From a virus: DNA of 39,884 nt. The notes beneath the pieces were generated by a model. It was given only the letters and a program-made list of their open reading frames with translations. It was not told the origin of the DNA and made no database searches. Numbering within the stretch: position 1 is the stretch's first letter; every line of letters starts with the position of its first letter. The stretch spans positions 1-39,884 of the IMG/VR virus record IMGVR_UViG_3300029892_000009, one strand, 5' to 3'. This document shows, one piece after another, positions 1-6,090 of this stretch. A program made the position numbers and the translations under genes.

Positions 1-140
1 TAAAAAATGGGTCGCAGTTTGAAAGAGATGCTTAATTAAATTTTCAAAGGGAGGGGGGAGGGTAGGGGTCATTGATTTGATTGATGATGATTTTAATAAC
101 GAATAGTTTAACAATAGTTAGCAATTAAGAATTTGTAAAG
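1..140. repeat. Terminal direct repeat, left copy
   Basis: The first 140 bases recur at 39745-39884 with one difference (T at 63, C at 39807). The unit has a G-rich run (GGGAGGGGGGAGGG) followed by AT-rich sequence and no credible gene. It is either a short direct terminal repeat of a linear virion genome or the overlap of a circular assembly. The mismatch argues weakly against a pure k-mer artefact, which would be identical. Confidence 0.9.
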
Positions 141-167
141 GGAAGAATATCATCACTTACTCAATGA

Positions 168-207
168 ATGATGGCATTCACTTCAGGATGATGGCACTCA
201 CTTCAGA
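168..207. repeat. Two-copy 20-bp tandem repeat
   Basis: Positions 168-187 and 188-207 are two copies of a 20-base unit (ATGATGGCATTCACTTCAGG and a near-identical second copy). They lie just beyond the 3' end of the leftward gene at 221-481. No terminator hairpin is evident here, and function is unknown. Confidence 0.7.
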
Positions 208-220
208 GGGACATTGGGAT

Positions 221-481
221 TCAGACAGCAAAGGTTGGATTCTCAATTTCTTGAGCTTCTATTTCGTACAAGACATGGCGAATAGTAACCAGCGTATAGT
301 AAGCGTCTTTTTCTGTAAGACGGTTCATCATCACGCCCAGGTAACGTCCATCCTTGGTTGAAAGCTCAAGCGTTCTGTAATTATATCCAGAAGTTGATGT
401 CATGATTAAGTTCTTTTTTTCAAGAAGCTCATTGACTCTCTTTATCTCTTCTTCTAAATCTTTCTTTGTGATTTTAAACAT
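221..481 (-). CDS. Small leftward protein, unknown function (86 aa)
   Basis: This 86-residue protein has a Lys/Glu-rich helical first third (ITKKDLEEEIKRVNELLEKK) and then a mixed region that looks like a small beta fold (TLELSTKDGRYLGVMM). I do not recognise a family. It is very likely real: its ATG follows GAAAGGAGGCG, and a consensus promoter (539-567) lies about 60 bases upstream on the same strand. It is the only gene read leftward from the control region, divergent from the long early operon, which would suit an early regulatory or host-interaction protein. That role is inferred from position only. Confidence 0.8.
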   Translation of the reverse strand: MFKITKKDLEEEIKRVNELLEKKNLIMTSTSGYNYRTLELSTKDGRYLGVMMNRLTEKDAYYTLVTIRHVLYEIEAQEIENPTFAV

Positions 482-538
482 TTCTTCTTCGCCTCCTTTC
501 TTTTAATTTTTACTTCTTCCATATTTTTCTCTATTGTA

Positions 539-567
539 AATATAGCACATCTTCGAAATCTTGTCAA
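539..567 (-). promoter_or_regulatory. Sigma70-type promoter for the 221-481 gene
   Basis: On the minus strand TTGACA (562-567) and TATATT (539-544) are separated by 17 bases. The -35 box sits in AATTTTTTACTTGACAA, a 17-base string also present at the rightward promoter 1280-1308, so the two divergent promoters share upstream sequence. Confidence 0.85.
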
Positions 568-683
568 GTAAAAAATTCACATTCGTTAGGGCGATAACTT
601 ATGCAACTAAATGAGATACAAGAATTTTTTGCCTTTAAAAATTCAGAAATTTTTGAGTTTATCGACTATAAAATGATAAAATT

Positions 684-866
684 ATGGAATATGGCGTATG
701 GAAGGGACATATATATATATTTATCTCTCCAGGGTTCTCTATAGTTTTCTTTTTTTTTCTTTTTTTTTTATTTTTTTTTGTATATATAGAAAAAAGAAAG
801 AAGAGACTTTCCTTTCTTTCTTCCTTTCTTTATATATATCCCTTCCATATTCCATATTTCCATATT
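684..866. repeat. Long imperfect inverted repeat enclosing poly-pyrimidine and poly-purine tracts
   Basis: The left arm (about 684-719) contains TATGGAAGGGACATATATA, and the right arm (about 831-866) contains its near reverse complement TATATATATCCCTTCCATA; a short bulge separates two matching blocks. The loop holds a T/C-rich run (about 738-780), an A/G-rich run (788-807) and another T/C-rich run (808-831). These could form a hairpin or intramolecular triplex in DNA or a structured transcript. Confidence 0.6.
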
Positions 867-993
867 TTCGCCACATCTTCAATAATTTCAATCATTTGCA
901 ACAATTTCATCAACATCCGTTTTCCATATTTTTGCCACAACCCCAACAATTGCAACAGGTTAGTTCCATAATTTTTGCCACATCTTCAACAAT
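860..993. repeat. Three iteron-like 27-base direct repeats
   Basis: CCATATTTTTGCCACATCTT plus CAACAAT-like endings occurs at 860-886, 924-950 and 966-993 with a few substitutions. The spacing is irregular (64 and 42 bases). Such repeats resemble initiator-binding iterons, but no initiator gene is recognised, so the role is open. Confidence 0.6.
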
Positions 994-997
994 GTCT

Positions 998-1030
998 TTG
1001 CATAAGTTTTTGCATAAGTTTTTGCATAAA
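998..1030. repeat. Tandem 12-mers (TTTTTGCATAAG)
   Basis: The unit TTTTTGCATAAG is repeated with a 12-base period: partial at 998-1006, then 1007-1018 and 1019-1030 (last base changed). It follows directly on the iteron-like repeats and may belong to the same element. Confidence 0.7.
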
Positions 1031-1090
1031 TTATTGAATAAGTCATATTCGACAATCACAACATTTGCGTTGTTCATTCGAATGTAATTT

Positions 1091-1155
1091 AAGCTTAATT
1101 CAGCTCAACTTATCTCAACTCAACTCAATTCAATTCAACTCAATTCAATTCAATT
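1091..1155. repeat. Degenerate pentamer array (CAAYT)
   Basis: From 1091 to 1155 the sequence runs in thirteen 5-base units close to CAACT or CAATT with no insertion or deletion. The open frame across it is a by-product of the repeat. The strict 5-base register is shared with the larger NNGGT array at 9816-10050. Confidence 0.75.
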
Positions 1156-1279
1156 TATATAATTTCATAATTTCAAAATTCAATTTACATAATTTCACAT
1201 TCCCACAATACAAAAATTTTTTCCTTCCAATTTATGTAATTTCACAATTTCAAAATCCAAATAATTTTAAATTTTTTAC

Positions 1280-1308
1280 TTGACAAATCATTTCTTTTAT
1301 GGTATAAT
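1280..1308 (+). promoter_or_regulatory. Consensus sigma70 promoter of the rightward early operon
   Basis: TTGACA (1280-1285), a 17-base spacer and TATAAT (1303-1308) form a perfect consensus promoter. The upstream AATTTTTTACTTGACAA string is identical to that of the divergent promoter at 539-567. The leader to the first gene at 1595 is about 280 bases and includes the hexamer array. Confidence 0.9.
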
Positions 1309-1344
1309 ACGCTCAATCAAAAATCAGACCCGCCAATCAATATT

Positions 1345-1404
1345 GGAAATCGAAATCGAAATGGAAATCGAAATTGAAATCGAAATGGAAATCGAAATTG
1401 AAAT
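1345..1404. repeat. NGAAAT hexamer array in the early leader
   Basis: Ten in-register 6-base units (GGAAAT, CGAAAT, TGAAAT) run from 1345 to 1404. Units 1357-1380 and 1381-1404 form an exact duplication of a 24-base block. It lies inside the predicted 5' leader of the early transcript. Confidence 0.8.
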
Positions 1405-1594
1405 GTTGAAATTCCAGCCCATACTAAACTATCAACCCATCAATAATCTTTCAACCTTGCCCTGTTTCCGCTTGATTTTTTTGCCTGAATTTCCCTCAAT
1501 CAACCAATTTTTCAATATTTCATCATTTGATAGTCAATTTATTTATCCAAATTTTACGTTTGAACAATGAAAAATAAAAAAGGAGGTGATAAAG

Positions 1595-1762
1595 ATGAGT
1601 CGATATGAAGAATTTGAAACTGTCTTTAAACGGGAAATCAATAGAAAGCTATGCGACAAAGAAGTAAAGGAAATAAAAAAGATGGCATTAAAAAAATTGG
1701 ATGATATAAATGAGACTCCTTACAAAATTGAGGAGAATTGCAGGACCATTGCTTCAATATAA
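1595..1762 (+). CDS. Small acidic/basic early protein (55 aa), unknown
   Basis: First gene of the early operon. The ATG follows AAAAAGGAGGTGATAAAG, a strong ribosome binding site. The 55-residue product is charged and probably helical (NRKLCDKEVKEIKKMALKK). No family is recognised. Its TAA overlaps the ATG of the next gene (TAATG), indicating translational coupling. Confidence 0.75.
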   Translation: MSRYEEFETVFKREINRKLCDKEVKEIKKMALKKLDDINETPYKIEENCRTIASI

Positions 1763-1908
1763 TGGAAGATGAAGGGATACCTGAGAGATATACGCCTTAC
1801 ATTGACATTATAAGTATGATTTATGATGAAGTATTGGGCGGATATATAAACTATGAGGACATAGAAATGAATGAGACAGCGCATAGAATATTTTATTATA
1901 CCAGATAA
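1762..1908 (+). CDS. Small early protein (48 aa), unknown
   Basis: Starts within the TAATG overlap with the previous gene and encodes 48 residues (begins MEDEGIPERYTPYIDI). It is Tyr- and acid-rich. No own ribosome binding site is obvious, so reinitiation after the upstream gene is likely. Function unknown. Confidence 0.65.
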   Translation: MEDEGIPERYTPYIDIISMIYDEVLGGYINYEDIEMNETAHRIFYYTR

Positions 1909-1944
1909 ATTGATTTAGTATAAAAAACAAAGGAGGTGGTAAAG

Positions 1945-2100
1945 ATGGAAATAGCGCCTATTTGTGAGCATTGCGAATTGTACCAAAACCTGATGTGTGA
2001 AGGGAATGATTATTTTTGCGTGAAGTTTCAAAGGATGAGATATAAAAGTGAAAAAGAGGTGGAGATTGAGGAAGTGTTAGGAAGAGAAATTGAAAGTTGA
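1945..2100 (+). CDS. Cys-rich mini-protein (51 aa), probable zinc binder
   Basis: The ATG follows AAAGGAGGTGGTAAAG. The N-terminal half has a CEHC pair followed by two more cysteines (CEHCELYQNLMCEG and YFCVKF), a plausible four-Cys metal site. The C-terminal half is charged and helical. It is one of a series of small Cys-rich proteins in this operon. Partner unknown. Confidence 0.7.
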   Translation: MEIAPICEHCELYQNLMCEGNDYFCVKFQRMRYKSEKEVEIEEVLGREIES

Positions 2101-2140
2101 AGTTGAAGAAATTGAAGTTGAAAAAATGGAGGTTGAAAAA
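2073..2140. repeat. GTTGAA/ATTGAA short repeats
   Basis: Around the stop of the 1945 gene the sequence consists of repeated TTGAA-type hexamers (GAAAGTTGAAGTTGAAGAAA and similar). This resembles the other simple-sequence arrays of the genome but is less regular. Confidence 0.5.
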
Positions 2141-2259
2141 TGGATAAAGAAAAATACGGGTTACATCCTAACTTTAGGATTGCTGAATTTGTGGCATTTG
2201 TGTTGTGCGCAATTAGTGTAATTTGTATAATTTTTGTGGCAATTTTAGCAAGAAGGTAA
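2140..2259 (+). CDS. Small single-pass membrane protein (39 aa)
   Basis: The ATG follows AATGGAGGTTGAAAA, a good ribosome binding site. After a polar start (MDKEKYGLHPNFR) comes about 23 hydrophobic residues (FVAFVLCAISVICIIFVAIL) and a short ARR tail, so it is a one-helix membrane protein with cytoplasmic positive end. Function unknown. Confidence 0.65.
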   Translation: MDKEKYGLHPNFRIAEFVAFVLCAISVICIIFVAILARR

Positions 2260-2272
2260 AAATATATTTTAT

Positions 2273-2302
2273 TTGACAATCAATTTATTTATCTAATAAA
2301 TA
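2273..2302 (+). promoter_or_regulatory. Possible internal early promoter
   Basis: TTGACA at 2273-2278 is followed after 18 bases by TAAATA (2297-2302), in AT-rich DNA between two small genes. The -10 box is imperfect, and the assignment rests on the exact -35 alone. Confidence 0.4.
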
Positions 2303-2367
2303 TTAAAAAAGTGATATTATTAATCATTTAATTGAAAAATAAAGAAAAACAATTGGAATTTAAGTTT

Positions 2368-2514
2368 ATGAGAATGAAGTCATGTATTAGTTGTGTGTAT
2401 AGTTATACACTTATGGATGAAGGAAAATGGATATGGGTAGGCAATTTAGGGATGCGCAAAGTAACGGGTGCAAGATTTTTACCAAATAGTTGTAATAGTT
2501 ATAAAAGGAAGTGA
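2368..2514 (+). CDS. Small Cys-containing protein (about 48 aa), unknown
   Basis: The frame is open from 2332, but no good ribosome binding site precedes any start; ATG at 2368 or 2374 is the simplest choice. The product contains CISC near the N-terminus and one later Cys (PNSCNSYKRK), with a basic tail. Its TGA overlaps the leader of the next gene. The Cys pattern and place in the operon favour a real gene, but the start is unsure. Confidence 0.5.
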   Translation: MRMKSCISCVYSYTLMDEGKWIWVGNLGMRKVTGARFLPNSCNSYKRK

Positions 2515-2519
2515 TTAAA

Positions 2520-2957
2520 ATGAAATGGATAAAAAAATGGAAAGTCGATGGTAGCAATGGAAATGTCTGGACAGTTGCAATAGATACAGAAGGAAATTAC
2601 GGTTGCAGTTGCCCCCTTTGGAAATTTAAGCGGTTGGAGTGTCATCACATATTACGAATTAAAGAGAATGGAGGTAGAGAATACAAAGAAAAAGAAAAAC
2701 CGAAATATATTCTTGCAAAGGTAAAAAAACCTATTTATAAAAAAGAAAGTAACACTTTACTGATACCTCTTGTAAGAGTTGGCGACATAAGAATGGAAGC
2801 AACAGTATGTTATAATTTATTGAAATATGGCTACACAATGGGAGAAGTAAGAAGGTTACGGGATATCCCAAATTCTTGGACCGCAAAAGCAATAGTGGAA
2901 CACATAAAGCAATATGGAGAGGCTGAATACGAGGAGGACAAAGATGGATTACATTGA
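2520..2957 (+). CDS. SWIM zinc-finger protein
   Basis: The 145-residue protein starts at an ATG preceded by AAAAGGAAGTG; an in-frame GTG lies nine bases upstream. Residues about 18-50 match a SWIM finger: a hydrophobic strand (VWTVAID), then CSC, and a downstream CHH (GCSCPLWKFKRLECHHILRI), i.e. CxC-xn-CxH. SWIM domains bind zinc and mediate DNA or protein contacts in bacterial helicases, transposases and plant and archaeal proteins. The rest (a beta segment and a helical C-terminus) is not recognised. The stop overlaps the next start. A DNA-binding accessory to replication/recombination is plausible. Confidence 0.75.
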   Translation: MKWIKKWKVDGSNGNVWTVAIDTEGNYGCSCPLWKFKRLECHHILRIKENGGREYKEKEKPKYILAKVKKPIYKKESNTLLIPLVRVGDIRMEATVCYNLLKYGYTMGEVRRLRDIPNSWTAKAIVEHIKQYGEAEYEEDKDGLH

Positions 2958-3105
2958 CTTTAAGAAATTGACAGAAGAAGAGTTGAGAGAAGAATTGAAG
3001 AAAATCAGAGAAAAAAGAAGTGAAATTGGAAAGGAAAAAAGAATGAGAAGCAAAGAAAGGAGGATGATAGAGAGTGAGAGAAGGAAAAAGGCAGAAGAGA
3101 CTTAA
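2944..3105 (+). CDS. Highly charged coiled-coil mini-protein (53 aa)
   Basis: The ATG at 2944 has GAGGAGG eight bases upstream and overlaps the end of the SWIM gene. Almost the whole product is one charged helix (LTEEELREELKKIREKRSE) rich in Lys, Arg and Glu with few hydrophobics. This could be a coiled coil or a nucleic-acid-binding helix. No family recognised. Confidence 0.65.
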   Translation: MDYIDFKKLTEEELREELKKIREKRSEIGKEKRMRSKERRMIESERRKKAEET

Positions 3106-3265
3106 GTCACCTCTTCAACAATATAGAAATGACATTGAAGAGATGAGCAAAAAATTATTTAAATGTGCAGTTAAAATATGTAACGATAACTTGCTGTCAG
3201 CAAAGTTTGCATTGTGGGGTACAACACAAATAATTGAAGAGAAGATAAAAAAGGGAAAATTGTGA
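3074..3265 (+). CDS. Small protein (63 aa), GTG start, unknown
   Basis: GTG at 3074 sits nine bases after AAAGGAGG inside the previous gene; a later in-frame ATG (3143) is the alternative. The N-terminus is basic and the remainder looks helical (EEMSKKLFKCAVKICNDN). Its TGA overlaps the GTG of the next gene. Function unknown. Confidence 0.55.
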   Translation: MREGKRQKRLKSPLQQYRNDIEEMSKKLFKCAVKICNDNLLSAKFALWGTTQIIEEKIKKGKL

Positions 3266-3483
3266 ATAAAAGATGTAAGACATGCGAATATTATATAAAT
3301 CATATCAAAGTCGAAGAAGAGATAGAAGAGTTGTTTGGCCACCACGGGAGATGGAATTACAAAGAATGTAGAAAGAGTTGTCCTTTTTTGCCCACTCCAT
3401 TCAGTGTGAGAATGAGAAAATATATGAGGAAGTGGCGCCAAAGAGCAAAGAAGAAGGGAACCAATTGGTCAAAGCCGACTTAA
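3262..3483 (+). CDS. Cys-rich mini-protein (73 aa), probable zinc binder
   Basis: GTG start overlaps the preceding stop; AAGGGA lies upstream. The N-terminus has CKTCEYY and later CRKSC, giving a CxxC...CxxxC metal site. The C-terminal third is strongly basic (VRMRKYMRKWRQRAKKKGT), suggesting nucleic-acid contact. It overlaps the start of the nuclease gene. Confidence 0.6.
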   Translation: MNKRCKTCEYYINHIKVEEEIEELFGHHGRWNYKECRKSCPFLPTPFSVRMRKYMRKWRQRAKKKGTNWSKPT

Positions 3484-4286
3484 AAAAAAGAGTATATGAT
3501 GCAAGTGCTATTAGCACATATCTCTCTTGCCCCCAAAAGTTTTATTGGAGGTATGTGCGTAACTTAGTACCAGTTGTTGAGCCACCTGCATTGGTGTTTG
3601 GGCGTGTGATGCACGAGGCATTGTTGGTGTGGTATAAAACGAAAGATATAATTGAAGCAGTCAAAGTATTTGAACAATTGCCAAAAGACATCGGCAATGG
3701 GAGAAGAACGAGAGAACGTGGAGAAGTTATCCTCAAAGAGTATGTGAAGAGATACTTTGAAGAGCCATACCAGATAAGACAAATGGAGATTAAATTTTGT
3801 GTTGGTATGGAAGAAGGAAGGATGTATGTAGGGAAGATTGACCAAATTGTTGAGTGGGAAAAAAACATTTTTGTAAAAGACCACAAGACAACATCAGCAC
3901 TTGGTCTCTCATTTTATAGGAGCTTCCGCCCATCAGTGCAGATTGATGGATATGTGTATGCATGCAGAGAGTTGTGTGGTCAATGCAGTGGAGCTATCAT
4001 CAATGGCATCTCCGTTGCAGACAACCCAAAAGAAAGATTTGGTCGTGATATCAGCAATCGCACATCTGATGAAATTGACAAGTTTGCAGTAATGTTTGCA
4101 AAATGGTGTGAGCAGATTGAGATTAGTTTGCTGAAGCAAGATTTTTATCTCAATTATAATAGCTGCAACAATATGGGAAGATGCATATATTATGAATTGT
4201 GTTTATATGGAGAAAGTAAACTTATAACATTTAAGGAGGATGAGGCAGAAAAAAATGAAAATGGAAGAATGGGAGAGATTGAGTAG
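3465..4286 (+). CDS. Cas4/RecB-like PD-(D/E)XK nuclease with Fe-S cysteines
   Basis: Predicted nuclease of the PDDEXK_1 (Cas4/RecB/AddB C-terminal) superfamily. Visible marks, in order: SAISTYLSCPQKFYWRYV (helix with the first Cys and QKFYWRY), FGRVMHEAL (His of the GxxxH motif), GKIDQIVEW followed by KDHKTTS (catalytic D...DxK), QIDGYVYAC (QxxxY motif) and a C-terminal SCNNMGRCIYYELC with Cys-x5-Cys-x5-Cys, typical of a 4Fe-4S staple. The frame is open from 3378, but TTG at 3465 behind AAGAAGGGA is the better start (273 aa). The Cas4-like nuclease, Sak4-like ATPase and DUF669-like SSB form a common phage recombination/replication set; likely role is 5' or 3' end processing of DNA. Confidence 0.8.
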   Translation: MVKADLKKRVYDASAISTYLSCPQKFYWRYVRNLVPVVEPPALVFGRVMHEALLVWYKTKDIIEAVKVFEQLPKDIGNGRRTRERGEVILKEYVKRYFEEPYQIRQMEIKFCVGMEEGRMYVGKIDQIVEWEKNIFVKDHKTTSALGLSFYRSFRPSVQIDGYVYACRELCGQCSGAIINGISVADNPKERFGRDISNRTSDEIDKFAVMFAKWCEQIEISLLKQDFYLNYNSCNNMGRCIYYELCLYGESKLITFKEDEAEKNENGRMGEIE

Positions 4287-4428
4287 AGAAGAGCAAGGCG
4301 ACATTTTGCACAAAGGTTATTGCCCATTCTGCGAAAGTGTGCTTGCTATGTTCATTGAGGAAGAAGTAACAACACATTGCTTAGGATGTGGCTATGCATT
4401 TATGAAAGGAGGTGAAAATGGCTACTGA
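4255..4428 (+). CDS. Zinc-ribbon mini-protein (57 aa)
   Basis: Contains CPFC and CLGC pairs separated by about 20 residues, the signature of a small zinc ribbon. AAGGAGG ends at 4239, abutting an ATG at 4240; ATG at 4255 gives a workable though long spacing, so the start is uncertain. The end overlaps the next gene. Confidence 0.6.
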   Translation: MKMEEWERLSREEQGDILHKGYCPFCESVLAMFIEEEVTTHCLGCGYAFMKGGENGY

Positions 4429-4603
4429 CAAGCATAATCCAAATAAATTGGGATATGTTCCACCTGATAATAGTATGTTGATATCAAGAAAAAGGAAGGC
4501 GGAATGTTTCGACTGCGGTGGTAAAGGATGGGTATGGGAAGGAGATGAAAAAGTAGAATGTTTTGAATGTAACGGAAAAGGTTGGTTTTGGAAGGAGGAA
4601 TAG
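4418..4603 (+). CDS. DnaJ-type CxxCxGxG mini-protein (61 aa)
   Basis: ATG at 4418 follows AAAGGAGGTGAAA. The C-terminal half carries two CxxCxGxG repeats (CFDCGGKGWVW and CFECNGKGWFW), the zinc-binding module of DnaJ central domains. The aromatic residues after each repeat could form a peptide-binding face. A four-Cys single zinc site is expected. Role in the phage unknown. Confidence 0.75.
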   Translation: MATDKHNPNKLGYVPPDNSMLISRKRKAECFDCGGKGWVWEGDEKVECFECNGKGWFWKEE

Positions 4604-4816
4604 ATGAAGTGTTATGTAAATGTAGCGTGCCCTTTAGAGCTTGGTAGGGTTAGTCTTACTTCAAGTGATGACAACATCTTAGTGGTTTTTGCTGATAAAC
4701 AAGGAGGAATTACTCATCTGTTTTTAAGTTTTGAAGCAGCAGAAAAAATTATGGTTGCAATACAACAACTATTACAAGATAAGGAGGTGAGAGATAGTGA
4801 ACGCAAAAGATATTGA
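4604..4816 (+). CDS. Conserved-looking small protein (70 aa), unknown
   Basis: ATG immediately follows the upstream TAG, with AAGGAGGAA as ribosome binding site. The product reads like a compact alpha/beta protein (DNILVVFADKQGGITHLFLS then a helix FEAAEKIMVAIQQLLQDKE). It overlaps the start of the RecA-fold gene by 20 bases. No family recognised. Confidence 0.7.
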   Translation: MKCYVNVACPLELGRVSLTSSDDNILVVFADKQGGITHLFLSFEAAEKIMVAIQQLLQDKEVRDSERKRY

Positions 4817-5468
4817 TGTGAGTAACTTAAAATTGAAGGTGTTGGTGTATGGAAAGTCAGGCACAGGGAAAACTACTTTTGCCTGCACATTTCCTCGTCC
4901 GTATGTGTTCGATTTCGACAATGGGATGCTCTCTCAAAGAGGCAAGGATATTGATTATGACACATATACTAACTGGAAATTGTTTTTTCAAAAGTTGAGA
5001 GAGTTTGAACAGAAATGTGAATTTGAGACATTGGTCATTGATAGTGTGACGACGTTGCAGGAGTATATGATGCAGGAGATACTTACTCTTAATAAAAGGG
5101 TTGAGCCAACATTGCACGAATGGGGAAGACTTGTTGATTGGCTGCAAAATTTGTTTTTGCTCTTAACGAAGTTAACGCAACATATTGTGGTTGTGGCGCA
5201 TGAGCAACTTCTGCAAGATGAATTGACAAGTGAGATAACTATATTACCATTAATTGTAGGAAAAAAGATGCCAGCACAATTACCACTCTTCTTTGATGAA
5301 GTCTATAGGTGTCAGACAGCAAGAAATAAGGAAGGTAAGCCAGTATATCAATTGCTGACGACAGCAGATGTGAAATACAGTGCGAAGTCAAGATTGGGGT
5401 GTCTCGATGTGATTGAGACGCCAGATTATAATGTAATTATGGGCAAGTTGAAAGGAGAAAAAGAATGA
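4797..5468 (+). CDS. Sak4-like RecA-fold ATPase (phage nucleotide-binding protein)
   Basis: GTG start with AGGAGGTGAGAGATA upstream; 223 residues. Walker A is GKSGTGKTT (about residues 19-27), a conserved FDFDNGM strand follows, Walker B is TLVIDSV (about 79-85), and a later VVVVAHEQ strand fits the sensor position. This arrangement is that of the AAA_24/Sak4 family, small RecA-core ATPases that act in phage single-strand annealing or recombination with an SSB partner. The expected SSB partner (DUF669-like) is two genes downstream and the Cas4-like nuclease upstream. Confidence 0.85.
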   Translation: MNAKDIDVSNLKLKVLVYGKSGTGKTTFACTFPRPYVFDFDNGMLSQRGKDIDYDTYTNWKLFFQKLREFEQKCEFETLVIDSVTTLQEYMMQEILTLNKRVEPTLHEWGRLVDWLQNLFLLLTKLTQHIVVVAHEQLLQDELTSEITILPLIVGKKMPAQLPLFFDEVYRCQTARNKEGKPVYQLLTTADVKYSAKSRLGCLDVIETPDYNVIMGKLKGEKE

Positions 5469-5701
5469 AATATTGTGCGAAATGTAATGTAGCAATACAT
5501 CAGGAAGAGGCAATATGGTGTGGTTTTTGTGGAGAAAAGTTAATAAGAGGAATAATCAAGTGTTCTAAATGCAATGCAGAGGTAGGAATATGGAACAAGT
5601 TTTGTATGGTATGTGGAAGACCTTTGCAGGAAGAAATAAATGCATACATTAGACAGCAATTAAAGGAAGGAGGTGAGAGAGATGAGAATAGAACTGCCTA
5701 A
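5465..5701 (+). CDS. Double zinc-ribbon protein (78 aa)
   Basis: ATGA overlap with the previous gene. Four CxxC knuckles in two pairs (CAKC...CGFCGEK and CSKC...CMVCGRP) mark a double zinc ribbon like those fused to bacterial regulators or found in ribosomal and transcription proteins. A helical tail follows. Its place between the recombinase-like ATPase and the SSB suggests a replication or recombination accessory. Confidence 0.75.
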   Translation: MKYCAKCNVAIHQEEAIWCGFCGEKLIRGIIKCSKCNAEVGIWNKFCMVCGRPLQEEINAYIRQQLKEGGERDENRTA

Positions 5702-6071
5702 CTTTGATGAGGTTGGTGTTGGGTTTGAGCCAATTCAACCAGGGAGGTATAGTGCAACTGTTACGAGTGCGGATGTAAGAGCAACAAAAGATGGAAGTGG
5801 GAAGTTGATTGTATGGGAATTGACAATATTAGGGCCAACTGAGAATGGGAGAAGATTGTGGTTGAATACGGCTTTAAAGAAGGAAGCATTGTGGAATTTG
5901 AAAGGGTTTCTTTCAGCTTGTGGAGCAAAGTTTGATGAAGGCGGGTTCAATACGGAGGATGTGATTGGGTTGAAGGTTGATATAAATGTGGAGCAGGAAG
6001 AATATCCGCCAGATTCGAATGTGCTTCGCAATCGTATTGTGCCACCATACTATCCTTGCTCACTTGTTTAG
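5682..6071 (+). CDS. Phage ssDNA-binding protein, DUF669-like
   Basis: ATG at 5682 is eight bases after GGAGG; it overlaps the end of the zinc-ribbon gene. The product is 129 residues, with the pattern of DUF669-type phage SSBs: an N-terminal FEPIQPGRYSATVTSADV, a beta-strand SGKLIVWELTILG, a W-containing strand LWLNTALKK, a helix with ALWNLKGFLSACG, and VIGLKVDINV. These proteins bind ssDNA through an OB-like fold and usually neighbour Sak4. It ends the first block of the operon and is followed by a terminator-like hairpin. Confidence 0.7.
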   Translation: MRIELPNFDEVGVGFEPIQPGRYSATVTSADVRATKDGSGKLIVWELTILGPTENGRRLWLNTALKKEALWNLKGFLSACGAKFDEGGFNTEDVIGLKVDINVEQEEYPPDSNVLRNRIVPPYYPCSLV

Positions 6072-6090
6072 TAATTTCAAATTGAAAATG
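6070..6090 (+). repeat. Palindromic TTTCAA-TTGAAA element, copy 1
   Basis: Directly after the stop codon of the SSB gene the sequence is TAGTAATTTCAAATTGAAAA. The same stop-adjacent palindrome is found, in transcription sense, at 19946-19972 and 37414-37440. Confidence 0.6.

Larger units (their letters stand above)
482..1594. other. Repeat-rich non-coding control region, candidate replication origin
   Basis: About 1.1 kb without a convincing gene: the open frames here have no ribosome binding site and are translations of simple repeats. It contains two divergent consensus promoters, an inverted repeat enclosing long pyrimidine/purine tracts, three copies of a 27-base unit, tandem 12-mers, and pentamer and hexamer arrays. 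AT-rich iteron-bearing DNA between divergent early promoters is where many phages place an origin, so that is the working interpretation. No replication initiator gene was recognised to support it. Confidence 0.5.

Noticed and set aside
860-1160. CRISPR array
   Set aside because: Repeats are few, imperfect and without uniform spacers, and no cas1/cas2 genes occur; the Cas4-like nuclease belongs to a recombination set.
684-1570. Several plus-strand frames (684-971, 698-1087, 1065-1283, 1280-1570)
   Set aside because: They translate poly-pyrimidine and simple-repeat DNA, lack ribosome binding sites, and one starts inside the -35 box of the early promoter.
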